Positions 1 through 12,935 of a stretch of DNA of 64,000 nucleotides are shown here, piece by piece (position 1 is the stretch's first letter; every line of letters begins with the position of its first letter). Both the position numbers and the translations under genes were made by a program. The notes under the pieces are model-generated. The model did no database searches. It was not told the origin of the DNA and saw nothing but the letters and a program-made list of their open reading frames with translations. Source of the stretch: Flaccisagitta enflata (lineage: Eukaryota > Chaetognatha > Sagittoidea > Aphragmophora); the NCBI GenBank assembly GCA_965153355.1, contig OZ231126.1, forward strand, positions 12,958,001 to 13,022,000. The letters run 5' to 3'.

Positions 1-427
1 CTGAAATTCTTGTTTTTCTTGAATGTTCATCTGTTAAAGAAGCTGTGCTTGCTAGCATAACTGCCATAGGATTGAGGTAATTGAGATAAAGATATATTGA
101 AAATAGTTAATTTTGGTGTTTTTTGCGATTTTTGCAATGTTTGGCTCCGCAACAAGCGATCTATTAAAGGGCACCCGTTGCACATTTTTCAAAGAAAGCA
201 TAAAATTACAACTATTTTTGTCCTAGAGGATGTCAATGGTCAGTTTGAGAAACCACTTTTATACTTTCATGATACTGCATCCTGTCTGGGATGTCCTACA
301 TTTGAAGGTTTCCGTTTAGCGAGACCTGTCACGTCAAACAACGACGTCAGCCTCGATATTCAAGTCTCGATGTTTAAGTCTCAATGTTCTTGAAATATAT
401 CGACAAATAGAAGAAGATGAAGAATAG
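1..427. other. No gene recognised at the left edge
   Basis: A 98-codon frame (97-393) has no known motif. It could be an exon but I cannot support it. Confidence 0.3.
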
Positions 428-930
428 TCGCAAAAGCGTTATATGGGCGGCGGTATACGATACGGTCGATGCCCCTAAGTTAGTATATGTCTGAAGCAGG
501 TAGTAAGAGGGGCATCGGCCCAAAAGAGGACGATGCTCTATGTTTAGGCTCATAGAAAATCATATGGAATTTTAGGGCCTTTGAGGTTGAGATAATAGTC
601 TCAACTTCGGCTTTAAGCCTTGACTCTGGAATTTGGTTCTTGAAACTGAAATATGCTCCTTGAGGCGGGAATATAGGGCTTGAAACTATTTTTTGGCTAT
701 CAAGGCTAGAATTTGCATTTGGTCATTGAGGCTGGAATATGGGCTCTAAGGCTGAGATTGAACTTGGAATCTGGGATTGAACCTCAAAGTTGAGATAGGG
801 GGTCAACCCTGGGATTGGACCATGATGCAATTATTTCAGTTAAGGGAGGGGGGGGGGGGGATGGATATGGAGGAAATATTTCCCCATATGTGAAAGCATA
901 GGTGATCGGTCACTTTGAGGCCGCCACCCA
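428..930. repeat. GGGCAG-family element with GGATTTGGGCC-type minisatellite
   Basis: GTCGCAAAAGCGTT at the left, GGGGCATCGGCCCAAAAG, then repeats such as GGCTGGAATTTGCATTTGG, and GGCCGCCACCCAAAAA at the right. No coding potential. Confidence 0.5.
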
Positions 931-1441
931 AAAACCAGAAATGAAGTGGACAGATGTTCAGATCTGTTAACACACGCGAAAACGCCCTAATGAAGAGTCT
1001 TGTACTTCACTGAATGATGTTTTATTTTTTGTTTCTGAATCCATGTACAGACAGATTTTCATCTGAATGGAAGTTGATAAAAGAAAAAAAGACAAGCATT
1101 TATTGTTTATGTTTATGAAGTCAATCATGATTCTCTTGTCTTTTTCACTCAAAGCAAGGGCAATAATCAGCTCTTGCACTAACTGAGTTGTCACGGTTTT
1201 GCAGAGAGAGAAAAAGAGAGAAAAAAAAAAGAGAAAGAGAAAAAAAATCTAAATAATGAAAAATTAGTCTCAGTCGAAAAATTTATCGAGTTATATGAAA
1301 GATCAAAGAGAAATTTGACTTTTCGTAAAAGAGAAAATTTACTAAGTGATTGAATGTTTTTGACAAGCTTCAAATTCTGAGTCCTAGAAGAAATCAAAGT
1401 TGATTTGTTTTGAATAAGAGAGGGAAAGAGGAAAGAGAGGG

Positions 1442-1606
<165 letters not shown>

Positions 1607-2693
1607 CAAGGACAGACATAGAGAGTATGAAACGGCAAAAAAAGAGGAGATCTTACATGATAGACTGATGACAGACAAGCAGATATTTTCGCTTTGCTTT
1701 TATCCATGAGGGGGAACGTGGCAGAGTGGGATGGGAGGAAGGTTGTATTTGAGGTAATGAAAAAAAACGCGAATATCATTAGATGGTCTACGGTACCCCA
1801 TAACCCGTGGTAAGGTTTATGACTATATCATGAAGGGGCAACAGCTATTACGGGACCAACGATGTTTTTCAGTTTGGATTTTGACTCTGAGGCAGGAATT
1901 TTACCATGAGGTGGAGATTCTTGCCTAGAGACTAGGATTTTAGCATGGAGACTGGAATCTGTGCTTGGAGACTAGGACTTAAGGTTGTAACCTTGGGCTT
2001 GGGCTTAGAGGCTGGACTTAGGCATGGAGGCTGGAATTCGTCCTGAATTGACCTTAATGTCCGAGTCATACTAACAAAGAGACTAAAAAGTCTACTTGAT
2101 CATTCGATTCATAGATATGGATCGATTGATCGATCAATCAATCGATCTACGGAAACTGCTGTACAAGTTGACCACTAAACGAAGTGTGATTGACTAAAGA
2201 GTTTGTATAATCAAGGCTGATATTGACAGCGCACTGCTCATCATATATGTAATTGTATTTCCTACGCAGACCTCAAAAGTAAAAGCTAAATCAAGAGAAA
2301 CAAAAGTCACGAGTCAGCGATTAACGAGGTACTGCCGGTACCGACAACGACATCTATTAATTCTATTCTCTTTCAGACAAAAGACACAATTGGTCAAATG
2401 TGGCATAACCAGGCCAAGTGGTGTAATTAAAAGATGCGAATCAAAGGAAATACAAAAAAACACTTTAAATCTTCCGCAATCATACAGGAAAAAAGGACAT
2501 TATCGTTGATCGTTGATTTACAAACAGATAGAATTCAGAGCCAATTGGGATTCGAGCTCATTAGTCATTACGAGTACAGTACATAGTCACAATATGAGCC
2601 CAATACATATTGTATGTTGAGTTTTGAAATGAATATTTTGAATTCGGGACAGAATCAAGATTCGATGGAAGTTGGACGGTTGTTCGTTAGGCA

Positions 2694-2989
2694 TAGTGAA
2701 ATGTATTTGACGAATTGTAGACAACCATAAGTGAGAAAAAACGTGAATTTTCACACAGTGACTCTGTGCTTCATCAGACGCAAGAGAAGAGAAAAAGAGA
2801 AATGAAATGAGAGAGATATAGGAATAAGGTAAAGAAACTCTTTAGTTTCTTTACCTTATTCCTATATCTCTCTCATTTCATTTCTCTTTTTCTCTTCTCT
2901 TGCGTCTGATGAAGCACAGAGTCACTGTGTGAAAATTCACGTTTTTTCTCACTTATGGTTGTCTACAATTCGTCAAATACATTTCACTA
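2694..2989. repeat. Perfect 296-bp palindrome (146-bp arms, 4-base loop)
   Basis: Arms 2694-2839 and 2844-2989 are exact reverse complements by base-by-base reading; the loop is CTTT at 2840-2843. The arm contains CACAGTGACTCTGTG, itself a small hairpin, and a purine-rich stretch. No ORF or protein motif. Confidence 0.95.
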
Positions 2990-3364
2990 AGAATCAAGAT
3001 TACCAAGTATTGCATTGCACTATTTGGTGGAATATCAATGACGGATGCAACTAGCAGATCGATTGCTTAAAAACAAGGCCGGATACGAGGCTACACTCAT
3101 TTCTTTGACGAAGAACCTTGTTTGCACTTGACACTGGCAAGACATTGCTGCTCCAATGAGTAATAAACCCCCTTGTGCCTTTGCTCCTGCTCTCTTGCAC
3201 TCATATGAGACTGGTAATGAGTCTGGGGGTGATGTATCTATGCCTTGAGATGGAACAGTGTGTTGATATCTTGATTCCATGTGATGACCTTGAAATGTTT
3301 TCCAAACCAACAATTTTCTTTATAGTTTGTATATGATAATTCTAGCAATCTATATTTGATTTTT

Positions 3365-4267
3365 GGGCAGTGGCCCCAAAGGGCACAAAGTCCTGTAGAA
3401 CACAGGGGAAATCTGTCCGCCTGTACGTACGTCCGTCCCCCCGCCTCACCCTCAGGGCTTCGTCTCCTTTGGGGCCTATTCTGACCCAAATTCTGCCAAA
3501 TAGCCCAAATCCAAGCATATTGGCCCAATCTCAAGCAAAATGGCCCAAATCTGGCAAGAAAGCCTCACCTAGCCCAAAGCCCACTAGTTTGCATCTCTGA
3601 TACCTAGAGATTCTAATTGTGTTTTTAAACCCATTTTGTTTGAACAATTTAATATGCTTAGATTTGGGCCATTGCTAGGTTAAATATATATATTAGATGG
3701 ATTTGGGCTACTTGGGCAATAAATAAGAGGTATAGAAATATTGATGCTGACTCTCAATCGGGAATTTGCAAGACTGGCAACAAGTCATCCAGACAGCATG
3801 GTCATGGCACCATGCCCTGCTTGGAGTGATTAGCTGAAGAAGTGAGGTGAGAGGAGGGCAGTGGCCCCAAAGGGCCGATGTCCTGTAGGACACAGTGAAT
3901 TTCCACATTTCTTAGAGTACTAAATTTTATTTTTTTCAATTTTTTTGTCAATTTTCCATGTTATCCAATGGGAATTTGATATCTGAGTAGTTGGATATAA
4001 GGCCCAAGATGCTTGATTAGAGGCCAAGAGGTTGACTTGCAGCCTGAGAGGCTGGACTGAGGCCCAATAGGCTGGACTGAGGCCCAGAGGCAACTTGAGG
4101 CCTGAGAGGCTGATTGAGGCCTGGGAGATTGGATTGAGCCTGAGAGCGAAATTTGAGGCCCGGGAGAGGCTGGATTTGAGAGGCTTGAGAAGCTGGGGAC
4201 TGGACGACTGACGGGTGCACAAGTGAAATTCACCCCTGTGTCCTACAGTCCTTTGGGGCCGCTGCCC
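3365..4267. repeat. GGGCAG-family elements with terminal inverted repeats
   Basis: Left end GGGCAGTGGCCCCAAAGGGC, a second same-sense end at about 3857, and right end CCTTTGGGGCCGCTGCCC; TCCTGTAGGACACAG follows each end in mirrored order. Inside is the degenerate GGCTGGATTGAGGCC minisatellite. Confidence 0.65.
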
Positions 4268-4529
4268 AAAAGCAGGGCACGGGTACCGCTGACCACTTAC
4301 TGCCTTTGGGCTACTATTACCTCTTAAAAGTAGATTAAATTTTGTTTGATTTGGGACCAATGAGTCATCTCTAGCTCTAGCTAGTCAAAATGAGAGCAAT
4401 ATGAAAAAAAAAAAACAACGATTTTTTCAAGTCACAGCCATGGGTACCTGATCTACTTATCATAACAGGCAAAATATTTGATAAACACCCTTGAAATTTT
4501 GATACCTATGCTGTTTTTATTTGAACCTG

Positions 4530-6040
4530 AGTATGAATCAATTAAAGCTGGATTTTGAGCTAAGAGGCAGATTTAGCCTGTGGCTGAGATTTATTTCCTT
4601 ACACCAGATTTACCAGATGGGGTTTGAGCCTGGAGGTGATGATTATGCCCCCACACTGGATTGTTTCTGGAGGCAGTGATTATCCTGAGGATGTGATTGC
4701 AATGATAATGATTTGGCCTGATGCTGGATTAGGCCTGAGCTGACGCAAACTTTGAGGCTGAGGATGGCCTGAGTGGGGATTTTGGCCTGAGAATGGATTT
4801 GGGCCATGAGGCTGGGATTGAGGCCCCACTGATTTGGGCCTGAGTAGCTGGGATTTAGCCTGAGGCTTGATTTGGCCTCTGAGCTGGACTGAATACATGT
4901 GTGTGATTGAGAAATAGTGAAATGAAGAAGGAGAAGGAGGAGGAGAAATTTCCACGAAAGTTTTTATAGGTCATTTGCCTTCAAATAAGGTTACCCAAAG
5001 GATTTTTTTTTCAAGTCACAAACTATAAATATTCATTTAATGATATTAATATATATAGCTGACCACTCTGAAAAAGCCTATGAGTTCTTTTTAGTCGTCC
5101 CACACAACTTCCACACCCCAGACTGCTGGTCCGTCGGTTATTTAAGTTGGATTTGTGTTATTGTTATTGACATCCCTTGGGGTAGTATTCCTAAATAGCC
5201 TGATGACCTATGTTGCAGACATGGGGATCCCTTCCCACGCTCCCCCCTCAATCCTGTCCCGAGGCTCAACCCAGCCTTGAGCTCAACCCAGTCTTGAGGC
5301 TCAATCCAACCTCTGGGCATGCCGGGATTCTCTGGGCCTCCTGCCTAATCCAGCCTGAGGCCCAGATTTCAGCTGCCCAATCTCAGCCACAAGGTCGTTC
5401 GCTGTCGCCCAGATTGCCTTGAGGCTGAATCTCAGCCTCCAGGCTAGGATTTAGGCCTTGAGGCTAGGATTTGGGCCTTGAGGCTGGGATTTGGGCCTCA
5501 AGATCAGATTGGCCTCAAGACTGACTTACTTGGGACTGGGAGGAGGGGGGGGGACGAGGAGGAGGAGGAGGAGATGGAGCACCCCATATGTGAGTTATAC
5601 ACAATTTCGCCGCTGCCCTGCTTCCCCTTAATCTCAACACAATCAACTTAGGCAGGGCACGGGTACTGCTGACTACTCCAACGCTTTTGATTATTTGACA
5701 TATAGCCACATACATGGAATTTTTCCTCCTTCTACGTACTCTCACCTCCCAGCCTCCAGGTCCATATCTCGCTGAGTGCCCATATCCTGCGCCAAGGCCC
5801 AATCCTGGCCTTGGAGGCCTAAATCCCACGCTAGTCAAAAGAATCTCTAAGGCCCAGATTCCAGTCTCCATGGATTTTTGGGCTTTAAGACTGGGATTTG
5901 GGCTCTCGAGGTCAGTGGATGGCGGCCTCCTGGGAGCTGAGCAGGGCCAGCTGGGGGAGGGGGGTGTGAAGAGAGGAGGAAGGAGTAAATTTCCATGTGT
6001 GAAAGCATAGGTCATCGACTCTTCGGGGCTGCATTTGATA
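4530..6040. repeat. Minisatellite arrays of the GGATTTGGGCCTTGAGGCTG type
   Basis: Several blocks (4550-4900, 5240-5530, 5740-5990) of roughly 20-bp units in both orientations, ending in GGA/CTCC-rich tracts. Apparent ORFs here are artefacts. Confidence 0.6.
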
Positions 6041-6925
6041 AAGATACATTCCCGCCTTTCATCAAAGGGAACTAACCATGGGCAAAAAAAAAACCGCACA
6101 TGGCATTTTGTGATGCCTTTGACCGGCTTGATTTCAAAAATATAAAATCAGTGACTGTTTGAAAGATATTTTCCCGGAAAAGTTCTCTTCAAATCTAGAC
6201 CGTGGCGCAGAAAGTTGTCACTAATTCGTTTAGAAATGGCGACAGTTTCAGCAGCATCATCATAACGGTCAATTGAATGATCTGGTAGTTTTAGTTTTGT
6301 CTTTGAGTGCCACATAAATAATCGACAAAAGGAAACTAAGAGCACTAAGAGAAAATGAAAATATAACTTATGGAAATTCACAAATGGCACCACAGACTTT
6401 TTTAAATCAACGGTTAAGAAATGGTAATCAAAACAAAGACTTACTTCATGAATTCAACTAGGTAAAAAACATCATATCTGTCAGATTTCATTTTGATACT
6501 TTTTTTTCAAATTAATATAGCTTCTAGAGTTTTCAAGTTAGAATTTTGTTTAACAACTCAAATGAAAGATTTTTCGAAGCTCTTTAAAATGGTCATAGAT
6601 TTTATGTACTTTCTTAAAAGCTACACCAACTAAGGGTAGAAATAAGCAATGTGAGTGATTTTTTTGCCCATGGTTACTCGGGCAGGGCTCGGGCAATGCT
6701 GGACCACAGGGTCATGTACCCTGCCCTAAGACTGTGAGCAAAATTTCTCAAGCTGTACCTTCCTGCTAGGAACGCCTATGTTTTTGGCGTCAATTTTCCC
6801 CCGTAATAAATGAATATAAGCACAGTACACTCAGTACTATAAAACTATACAAGGTTGCTGGTCCATCTGTCTGACCATCCATCTGTCCTGTTCAAATTTG
6901 TGACTTTTTGGGTTTTTTAACGAAG
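6040..6925. other. No gene recognised
   Basis: AT-rich, no long frame with a motif; a GGGCAG-family fragment (GGGCAGGGCTCGGGCAATGC) lies at about 6680. Confidence 0.4.
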
Positions 6926-7099
6926 GGAGGAAAGGAAAGGGGAAAAGAAAGGAGGGAATGGAAGGAAGGAAAGCAGCAAGGAAAAAAGAAGGAAGGAAGG
7001 AGGGAAGAAAGGAAGGAAGGTAGGAAAAAAGAGAGGAGGGAAGGAAGCTGAAACGGAGAAACGGGAGGAAGGAAGCAAGGAAAGTAAGGGAGAAGGAGA

Positions 7100-8957
7100 G
7101 ATATATCGTGAGCGATTTACCCTGCGTTAATTAACGGCACATTAACGCCTCTAATTAACAAAATTGTTAATAAATGGCAAAAAAGTACCATTAATTAACG
7201 GTTGTTTTTATGCTGTTAATTAACACTTAAAAAATAATTAACGGTACAGAAACATGAAATATCACAGAATTTTTTTTTCTTAGAAATTCAATGAAAATAA
7301 GTGCTTAAAAATGTTGTTGATTATCAGGTACTCATATATGCTGATAATGACATGCTATTTGATGTAATTAACACTCTATTTTATGTGTTAATTAACACAA
7401 AAATATAGATTATTAAATAAATTAATAATATACTGTGTAAAGCTAATTAACGCAAGAACAGGTGTTAATTAACATCAAAACAGAGTGTTAATTAACTCAA
7501 AAAAATATAGATTATTAACAATAATCTGACTAAAATGGCACATGCTACATAATCAAATACACATTTTGTTAATAATTAACACCAGATTTCATGATTAATA
7601 ACACAGCATAGATCATCAAAAACAACTGCAGCTTCATGCTAATTACATGTGGCTTGATGCAATTAACACCACATTTCATTTGTAATAACACAAAAAACTT
7701 AGATTATTAACAAATTAATAAAAACATACAATTTTTTTGTATTAATTAACAGGTGAAATGTGGTATTAAATAACATCAAAAATAGCCAGTTAATTAACAC
7801 AGAAAAAATATGGATTATTAACAAATTGATCTGGTACTTATACGCTGTTAATCGTCATGCTGTTTTTGATGTTAATTGCACCAAATTTTACCCAATAATT
7901 AACACCAAAATGTTGTATATTTTCAAACAAGGCCGGATACACGGCTATAAACTTTTTGTAATAATTAGAGGTAAATGTGGTACATCATCATGTTGGTATT
8001 ACCTGATCAATTTGTTAATAATTCATATCTTTTCATGTGTTAATTAACACACTGTTTTTGATGATAATTAATACCATATTTTTACTTTTAAATTAACCAA
8101 AACATTGTATATTTTCAATAATGAGCTATCCATATTTTAGTGTTGACTAATACATAAATGGTGTTAATAACATCAAAATTTTGCGTGTTAATTAACACAG
8201 AAAAAATTATAGATTATTAACAAATTGATTATATTTCATGTGCTGTTAATTAACACTAGATTACCGTTAATTAATATAAAACATATATCTTACAATTTGT
8301 TAGATTCATCAATATTTTTTGTGTTAATTAACGCATGATATTTGGTGTTAACCAACATCAAAATACACGTTAATTAATACATATATATAATCGCTTTTCA
8401 ATCAATTTGTTAATAATCTATATTTTTTCTGTGTTATTAATTGCTATTTTTGATGTTATTTAACACATTTTACCAATTAATACCAAAATAGTTTTATTAA
8501 TTTGTTAATAATCTAAGTTTTTTGTGTTAAAAAACGGGTGGAATGTAGTGTTAATTAACATCAAAAACAGCATATTGATTAACAGCATATAGGTATCTGA
8601 TCAAATTGTTAATAATCTATATTTTTTGTGTGTTAATTTACATACTGTTTTTGATGTTAATTAACACCACATTTCACCTGTTAATTAACACAAAAAAATT
8701 GTATATTTTTAACAATTTGTTAATAATCTATATTTTTTTTGTGTTAATTAACGCATAAAATAGGGTGTTAATTAACATCAAAAATAACAGCATATAGGTA
8801 CCTGATTTTTAACAACAGCTTTTAGCACTGATTTTCATTGAATTTCTCAAAAATAAAAAAACATTTTTCTTAGTTAATTTTATGGTACCTATATAGTTTT
8901 AATTAACGGCGTTAAAGTACTGTTAATTACCATGGCCAAAATCAGGGACGATATACC
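7100..8957. mobile_element. Foldback element made of TTAATTAA-core units
   Basis: AT-rich 1.86 kb with dozens of degenerate copies of GTTAATTAACATCAAAAACA. The ends are inverted: GATATATCGT at the left and its near complement (ACGATATACC) at the right. Deeper inside, AGAAATTCAATGAAAAT-AGTGC and CAGGTAC..ATATGCTG recur in opposite orientation near both ends, so the whole is a diverged long inverted repeat. It sits inside a GGAA-rich tract. No ORF. Confidence 0.75.
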
Positions 8958-9029
8958 AGGAGAAGGAAGGAAATGGAGCTAGGAAAGAAAGGAAAGCAGA
9001 AAGAGAAGGAATGGAAGGAGGGAAAATAG

Positions 9030-10215
9030 TCGCAAAAGCGTTTGGTGGTCAGCAGTGCCCATGCCCTGCTTAGGTAGGTCATGATTGTAGTTGAGGGTGG
9101 GAGCAGGGCAGCGGCCCCAAAGGGGTCAATGACCTATGCTTTCACACAGAAATTTTCTCCTTCTCCTCCTCCTCCTCCTCCTCCTCCCAACCTCCAAGCC
9201 CATATCTCAGCCTCAAGGCCCAGATCTCAGCCTCAAGGTTCATATCACTGCCTTGAGGCCGAAATCCCAGTCTTGAGGCCCGAATCCCTCGAGGCTGGGA
9301 TTTGAGCCACGAGGATAGGATTTTGGCCTTAAGGTGGGATTTGGGCCTTGAGGTTGGGATTTGGGTCTAAAGACTGGGATTTGGGCCTCAAGGCTAGGAT
9401 ATGGAGATAGTCCGCCAGCAAATTTGGGGGTGTTCATCAACGGGGAATGAACGCATGTTGCTGAACAATTTCATAGAGCTGTTCATGAACGACTAAAAAG
9501 AGGCTCTTGACAAACAATTTTGTTCATGGAGGGCCCAAAAAGACATGTTCATGAACGACCATTCATTGAGGGGTAAAAAAAGCTGTTGCTGAACAGGTAA
9601 AAAAAAGCACTCCACCTGTTCATGAAGAATGCTCATCTAGCTGTTAAAGAACAGCAAAAAAAAACCCTTTTTTATAAACAGTTTTGAGCATCTAGTTTAA
9701 TCTAACAAAAAATTCATTAAGCAAACTTTTTTGACTTTTTTTTTATTGGACTTTACACTATCTTCATAATTTCTAAACCATAAATGATGCTTATCTGGCT
9801 GGTTTTGAGATACCAAATTTTACCTTTTGATGAACAGTTTTGTTCATTGAGTAGATGAATGTCACAGTGAAGACTGAAGATAATACACATTGGGTATGAA
9901 GATATTTTGTCATTAGTGGATTTAATTTCCACTCCACCAACAAAATTATTGGTGGAAGGGATTTTTTAGCCGTTCATGAACGCGCTTTTTATGGCCCTCT
10001 CTGAACAAAATCGTTTGCCAAAGGTCTCTTTCATTGTGTTTATCAACACCTCTATGGCAATGTTGCTGAACAGGCGTTCATTCCCCGTTGCTGAAAGCAC
10101 CCAAATTCGCTGGCGGACTATCTGAGAATATGGGCCTCAAAGCTGAGATATGGGCCTTGAGGTGGGGGGGGGGGGGTAAAAAGGAGGAGGAGGAGAAGGA
10201 GAAGGAGAAAATTCC
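9030..10215. repeat. GGGCAG-family repeat split by the 9405-10123 foldback
   Basis: GTCGCAAAAGCGTTTGG, GCAGTGCCCATGCCCTGC, GGGCAGCGGCCCCAAAGGGG, CTCCTCCTCC and GGGATTTGGGCC units, then the foldback insertion, then more units after 10123. Confidence 0.6.
9405..10123. mobile_element. Foldback element with TTCATGAA-core units and about 50-bp terminal inverted repeats
   Basis: The left end begins GATAGTCCGCCAGCAAATTT and the right end is its complement with few mismatches over about 49 bp, both running into an AACGGGGAATGAACGC block. Inside, GTTCATGAACG and GTTGCTGAACA units recur in both orientations. It is inserted in the GGATTTGGGCCTCAAGGCTG minisatellite. No coding capacity. Confidence 0.82.
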
Positions 10216-11089
10216 CCTGAGCGAAAGCATAACACCCCTTCCATAATTAGGCGAACTAGGATGAAAAGGTAAATTTCATCAATGTAATGCAAAAAATGAC
10301 TCAAAAATATAAATGCCTATCTCCTTTAGAGCTCAATTATGCAGATTAGTGAAAGGTCACGTAAGGGCTCTCTCTGGCCATGATCTCAATATGTCACCCT
10401 CTTTTTCTGGGATTTTGTCAGTTTACGCGGCTTTCCCTGCCCCCCCTCCTGCGGTACTGCCTCTCTTGCATCAACTAACCTCATTACAGATATTTGGCGG
10501 TATGTTTTTGCATCCCATCTTCTTAAAATGCTCGAGGTATACATCCCCCCCTTTGAAACATTTTTTCCCGTAGAAATCGGCAATAATTTGATGCCACACT
10601 TCTGTTAAAAGACCCTCCATCTCCCTTTACATGCAGGAAAGTCCCCGACATCGCTTTACTACGTCAAAGTACTACGTCTTAGCTATCTCTGTGTCAAATT
10701 TCATCATTCTGAGTGCATTTTTACTATCTATTTGGATCCTTTTTTCCAGTTCGTTTAATTATGGAAGGGGTGTTAGGTCATCGACCCCTTTGTGGCCGCT
10801 GCCCTAAAGGGAAAGGAAGGAAAGAAAGGAAGGAAGGAAGGATGGAAGGTGCAAACGGAACAAAGACAAGAAGGAAAGAAGGAGGGAGGAAAGGAAGGGA
10901 GGAAAGAAAATAACAAAGGGTAGGGAGAAAAGGAAGGGAGAAAAAAAGGAAGTAATGAACTTGTTTTACATCATATTTTCAATATTTTTACAGTTGTTTT
11001 GAATCATGATTGTGGTATTGGAGTATTGGAGTTTGGAAGTTGTTTTACTGAAAAACTAAGCATGCAATTATTTCCCTGTTGGTCTTGTG

Positions 11090-11735
11090 AGACTTCTCTC
11101 TTCCCTCCTTCTTTCTTTTTCGATGTCTGTTCTTCCTTTCTTCTTTCCTTCCTTCCTTCTTTCCTTTCTTCCTTCCTTTCTTCTTTCCTTCCTTCCTTCT
11201 TTCCTTGTTTTCTTTTTGATACTTCCTTTCCTTCTTTCTTCCTTTCTCTCCATCCATCCTACCTACTTTACTTTTATTAAGACACTCTCTTTCCTTCTTA
11301 ACTGCCTTTTCATTCTATACTGCCTTTCTCCTCTTTGAAACCTTTCCCCATTGTTTTTTTTTTGCTTCTATTCTTCCTTCCTTCCTTTCTTCTGTCCATA
11401 CCTTCTTTCTCTCCTCTCTGCTTTCCTTTCTTCCATTTCTTCCTTCTCTCCTTCCTGCCTTCCTTCTATTCCTACCTCTATCCTTTCTTCCTTCCTTCGG
11501 TTTCTCATTTTCTTCCTCCTTTTTTAACAACCATCTTTTTTTCTCCCTGCCAATGTTCCATTCCCCCGTTTTTTTTTTTTTTTTTTTTTTTTTTTCATTT
11601 CTTTCTTCATTTCTTTTTTCTTTTCTTTTTTTTTCCTTTTTTTCTTCCTTTTTCCTTCCCTTTTCTTTTTCTTTTTCTTTTCCTTCCTTCTTCCCCTTCC
11701 TTCCTTCCTGCCAGCCTAGCTAGCTTCCTGCGAGC
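11090..11735. repeat. Pyrimidine tract (CTTCCTTT-type)
   Basis: Long CT-rich strand with CCTTCCTTTCTT units and poly-T; matching purine-rich tracts lie at 6925-7098, 8958-9025 and 10800-10945. Confidence 0.85.
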
Positions 11736-12008
11736 GCCGCACGCTCGCATCGGCTACGCCCTCCGCTGACCATCTAACGCTTTTGCGACTATTACTTTTT
11801 TGGCCTTTTTTAGCTTTTTGAGCTTACGGCTCCTGTTCAGATGCCCTAGTGATCTCCAGCACTGCTCCTGCCCACCCACTCGCAACTAGGGTAGCAGTGT
11901 ATCCGACCTTGTTTTCCCACCTTGTTTTCAGTGCATGCCTGTGTGTGCATCTCATGTTCACTGATTGCTTTTCTGTTTTTGTCATTCAATCTGTGTCTCT
12001 GTATCTCG

Positions 12009-12068
<60 letters not shown>

Positions 12069-12083
12069 CTCTCTCTCTCTCTC
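12009..12083. repeat. (GT)n(TC)n microsatellite
   Basis: About 60 bp of GT with one AT interruption, then TC. Confidence 0.97.
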
Positions 12084-12721
12084 ACTCAACTATTCTCTTC
12101 TGTACCTTGGATTGGAATGTCAGGCGGTCGCAGTAAGCTTGACCTCGATTCTATCCTCTAAGGGTATGGTTTCTTAAGGGGACTGGGTCAAAAAATATCA
12201 GTGTAGTATGTTGGTCCTAGGCGCAACCCACATCAAGCCAGGGTAGTGACACCCCATTGTCAACTTCCTTCTTGAATTTAAGTTTTCTAAATTCTTTCAA
12301 AGTGCGAAGTGGGATACTTTGATTATATCATGTTACTCACACTCAACCAAGGTGCATTACTGTGTGGTCATATACCCCCACTTCGCACTTTGAAATATTA
12401 GGTTAATTATGGCGGTCATAATGTGAGGCACTAAGTAGTAATGGGAAAACGATGTAACTGTGACGTTGCGCAGATTGATGGAAACCCGTGAAAGAAAAAC
12501 TGGTTTACATTTAATCTGTAACAAGAAACACTCAACGTTTCGGCTCTCTCTTTGATTCATGACAAAATGAAATCTTTTTTTTTTATTTACGGTCAAAACT
12601 AGAAGAAAATAAACTTTTCCAATTGTAAATTGCGGATGGACGACTTACGGCATCCATCTCCTACGCGAAAACAACAAACGAGCCGCTTGATACATGAATC
12701 TATTGCAGAGGTGCGTCCACA

Positions 12722-12846
12722 TAAACAAGGCCAAGTAGGCCAATAAGGTGGATCGTCGAACGAATGCGTTACCCCACAGACAGACAGACCGACCAACCAA
12801 CGGACACAGCCAGTTATAGAGGTGAGTTGTCGCACCTAAAAAGGAT
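12722..12846. repeat. Hairpin-family element, second type
   Basis: ACAAGGCCAAGTAGGCCAAT, then GAACGAATGCGTTACCCCAC, a GACAGACCGACC tract, and the terminal hairpin GAGGTGAGTTGTCGCACCTA with AAAAGG after it. Other copies or fragments: 13704-13740, 13890-13965, 37932-38068, 45360-45472. Confidence 0.72.
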
Positions 12847-12856
12847 AACGGAAAAG

Positions 12857-12935
12857 GTGTGCGTGTGTGCGTGCGTGCGTTCGTGCGTGCGTGCGTGCGT
12901 GCGTGCGTGTGTGTCTGTCTGTCTGTGTGTGTATA
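12857..12935. repeat. (GTGC)n/(GTCT)n microsatellite
   Basis: GTGCGTGC units grading into GTCTGTCT. Confidence 0.92.

Noticed and set aside
5515-6099. 194-codon minus-strand frame, Pro/Arg-rich
   Set aside because: Composed of minisatellite and GGGCAG-family repeat; composition-driven open frame.
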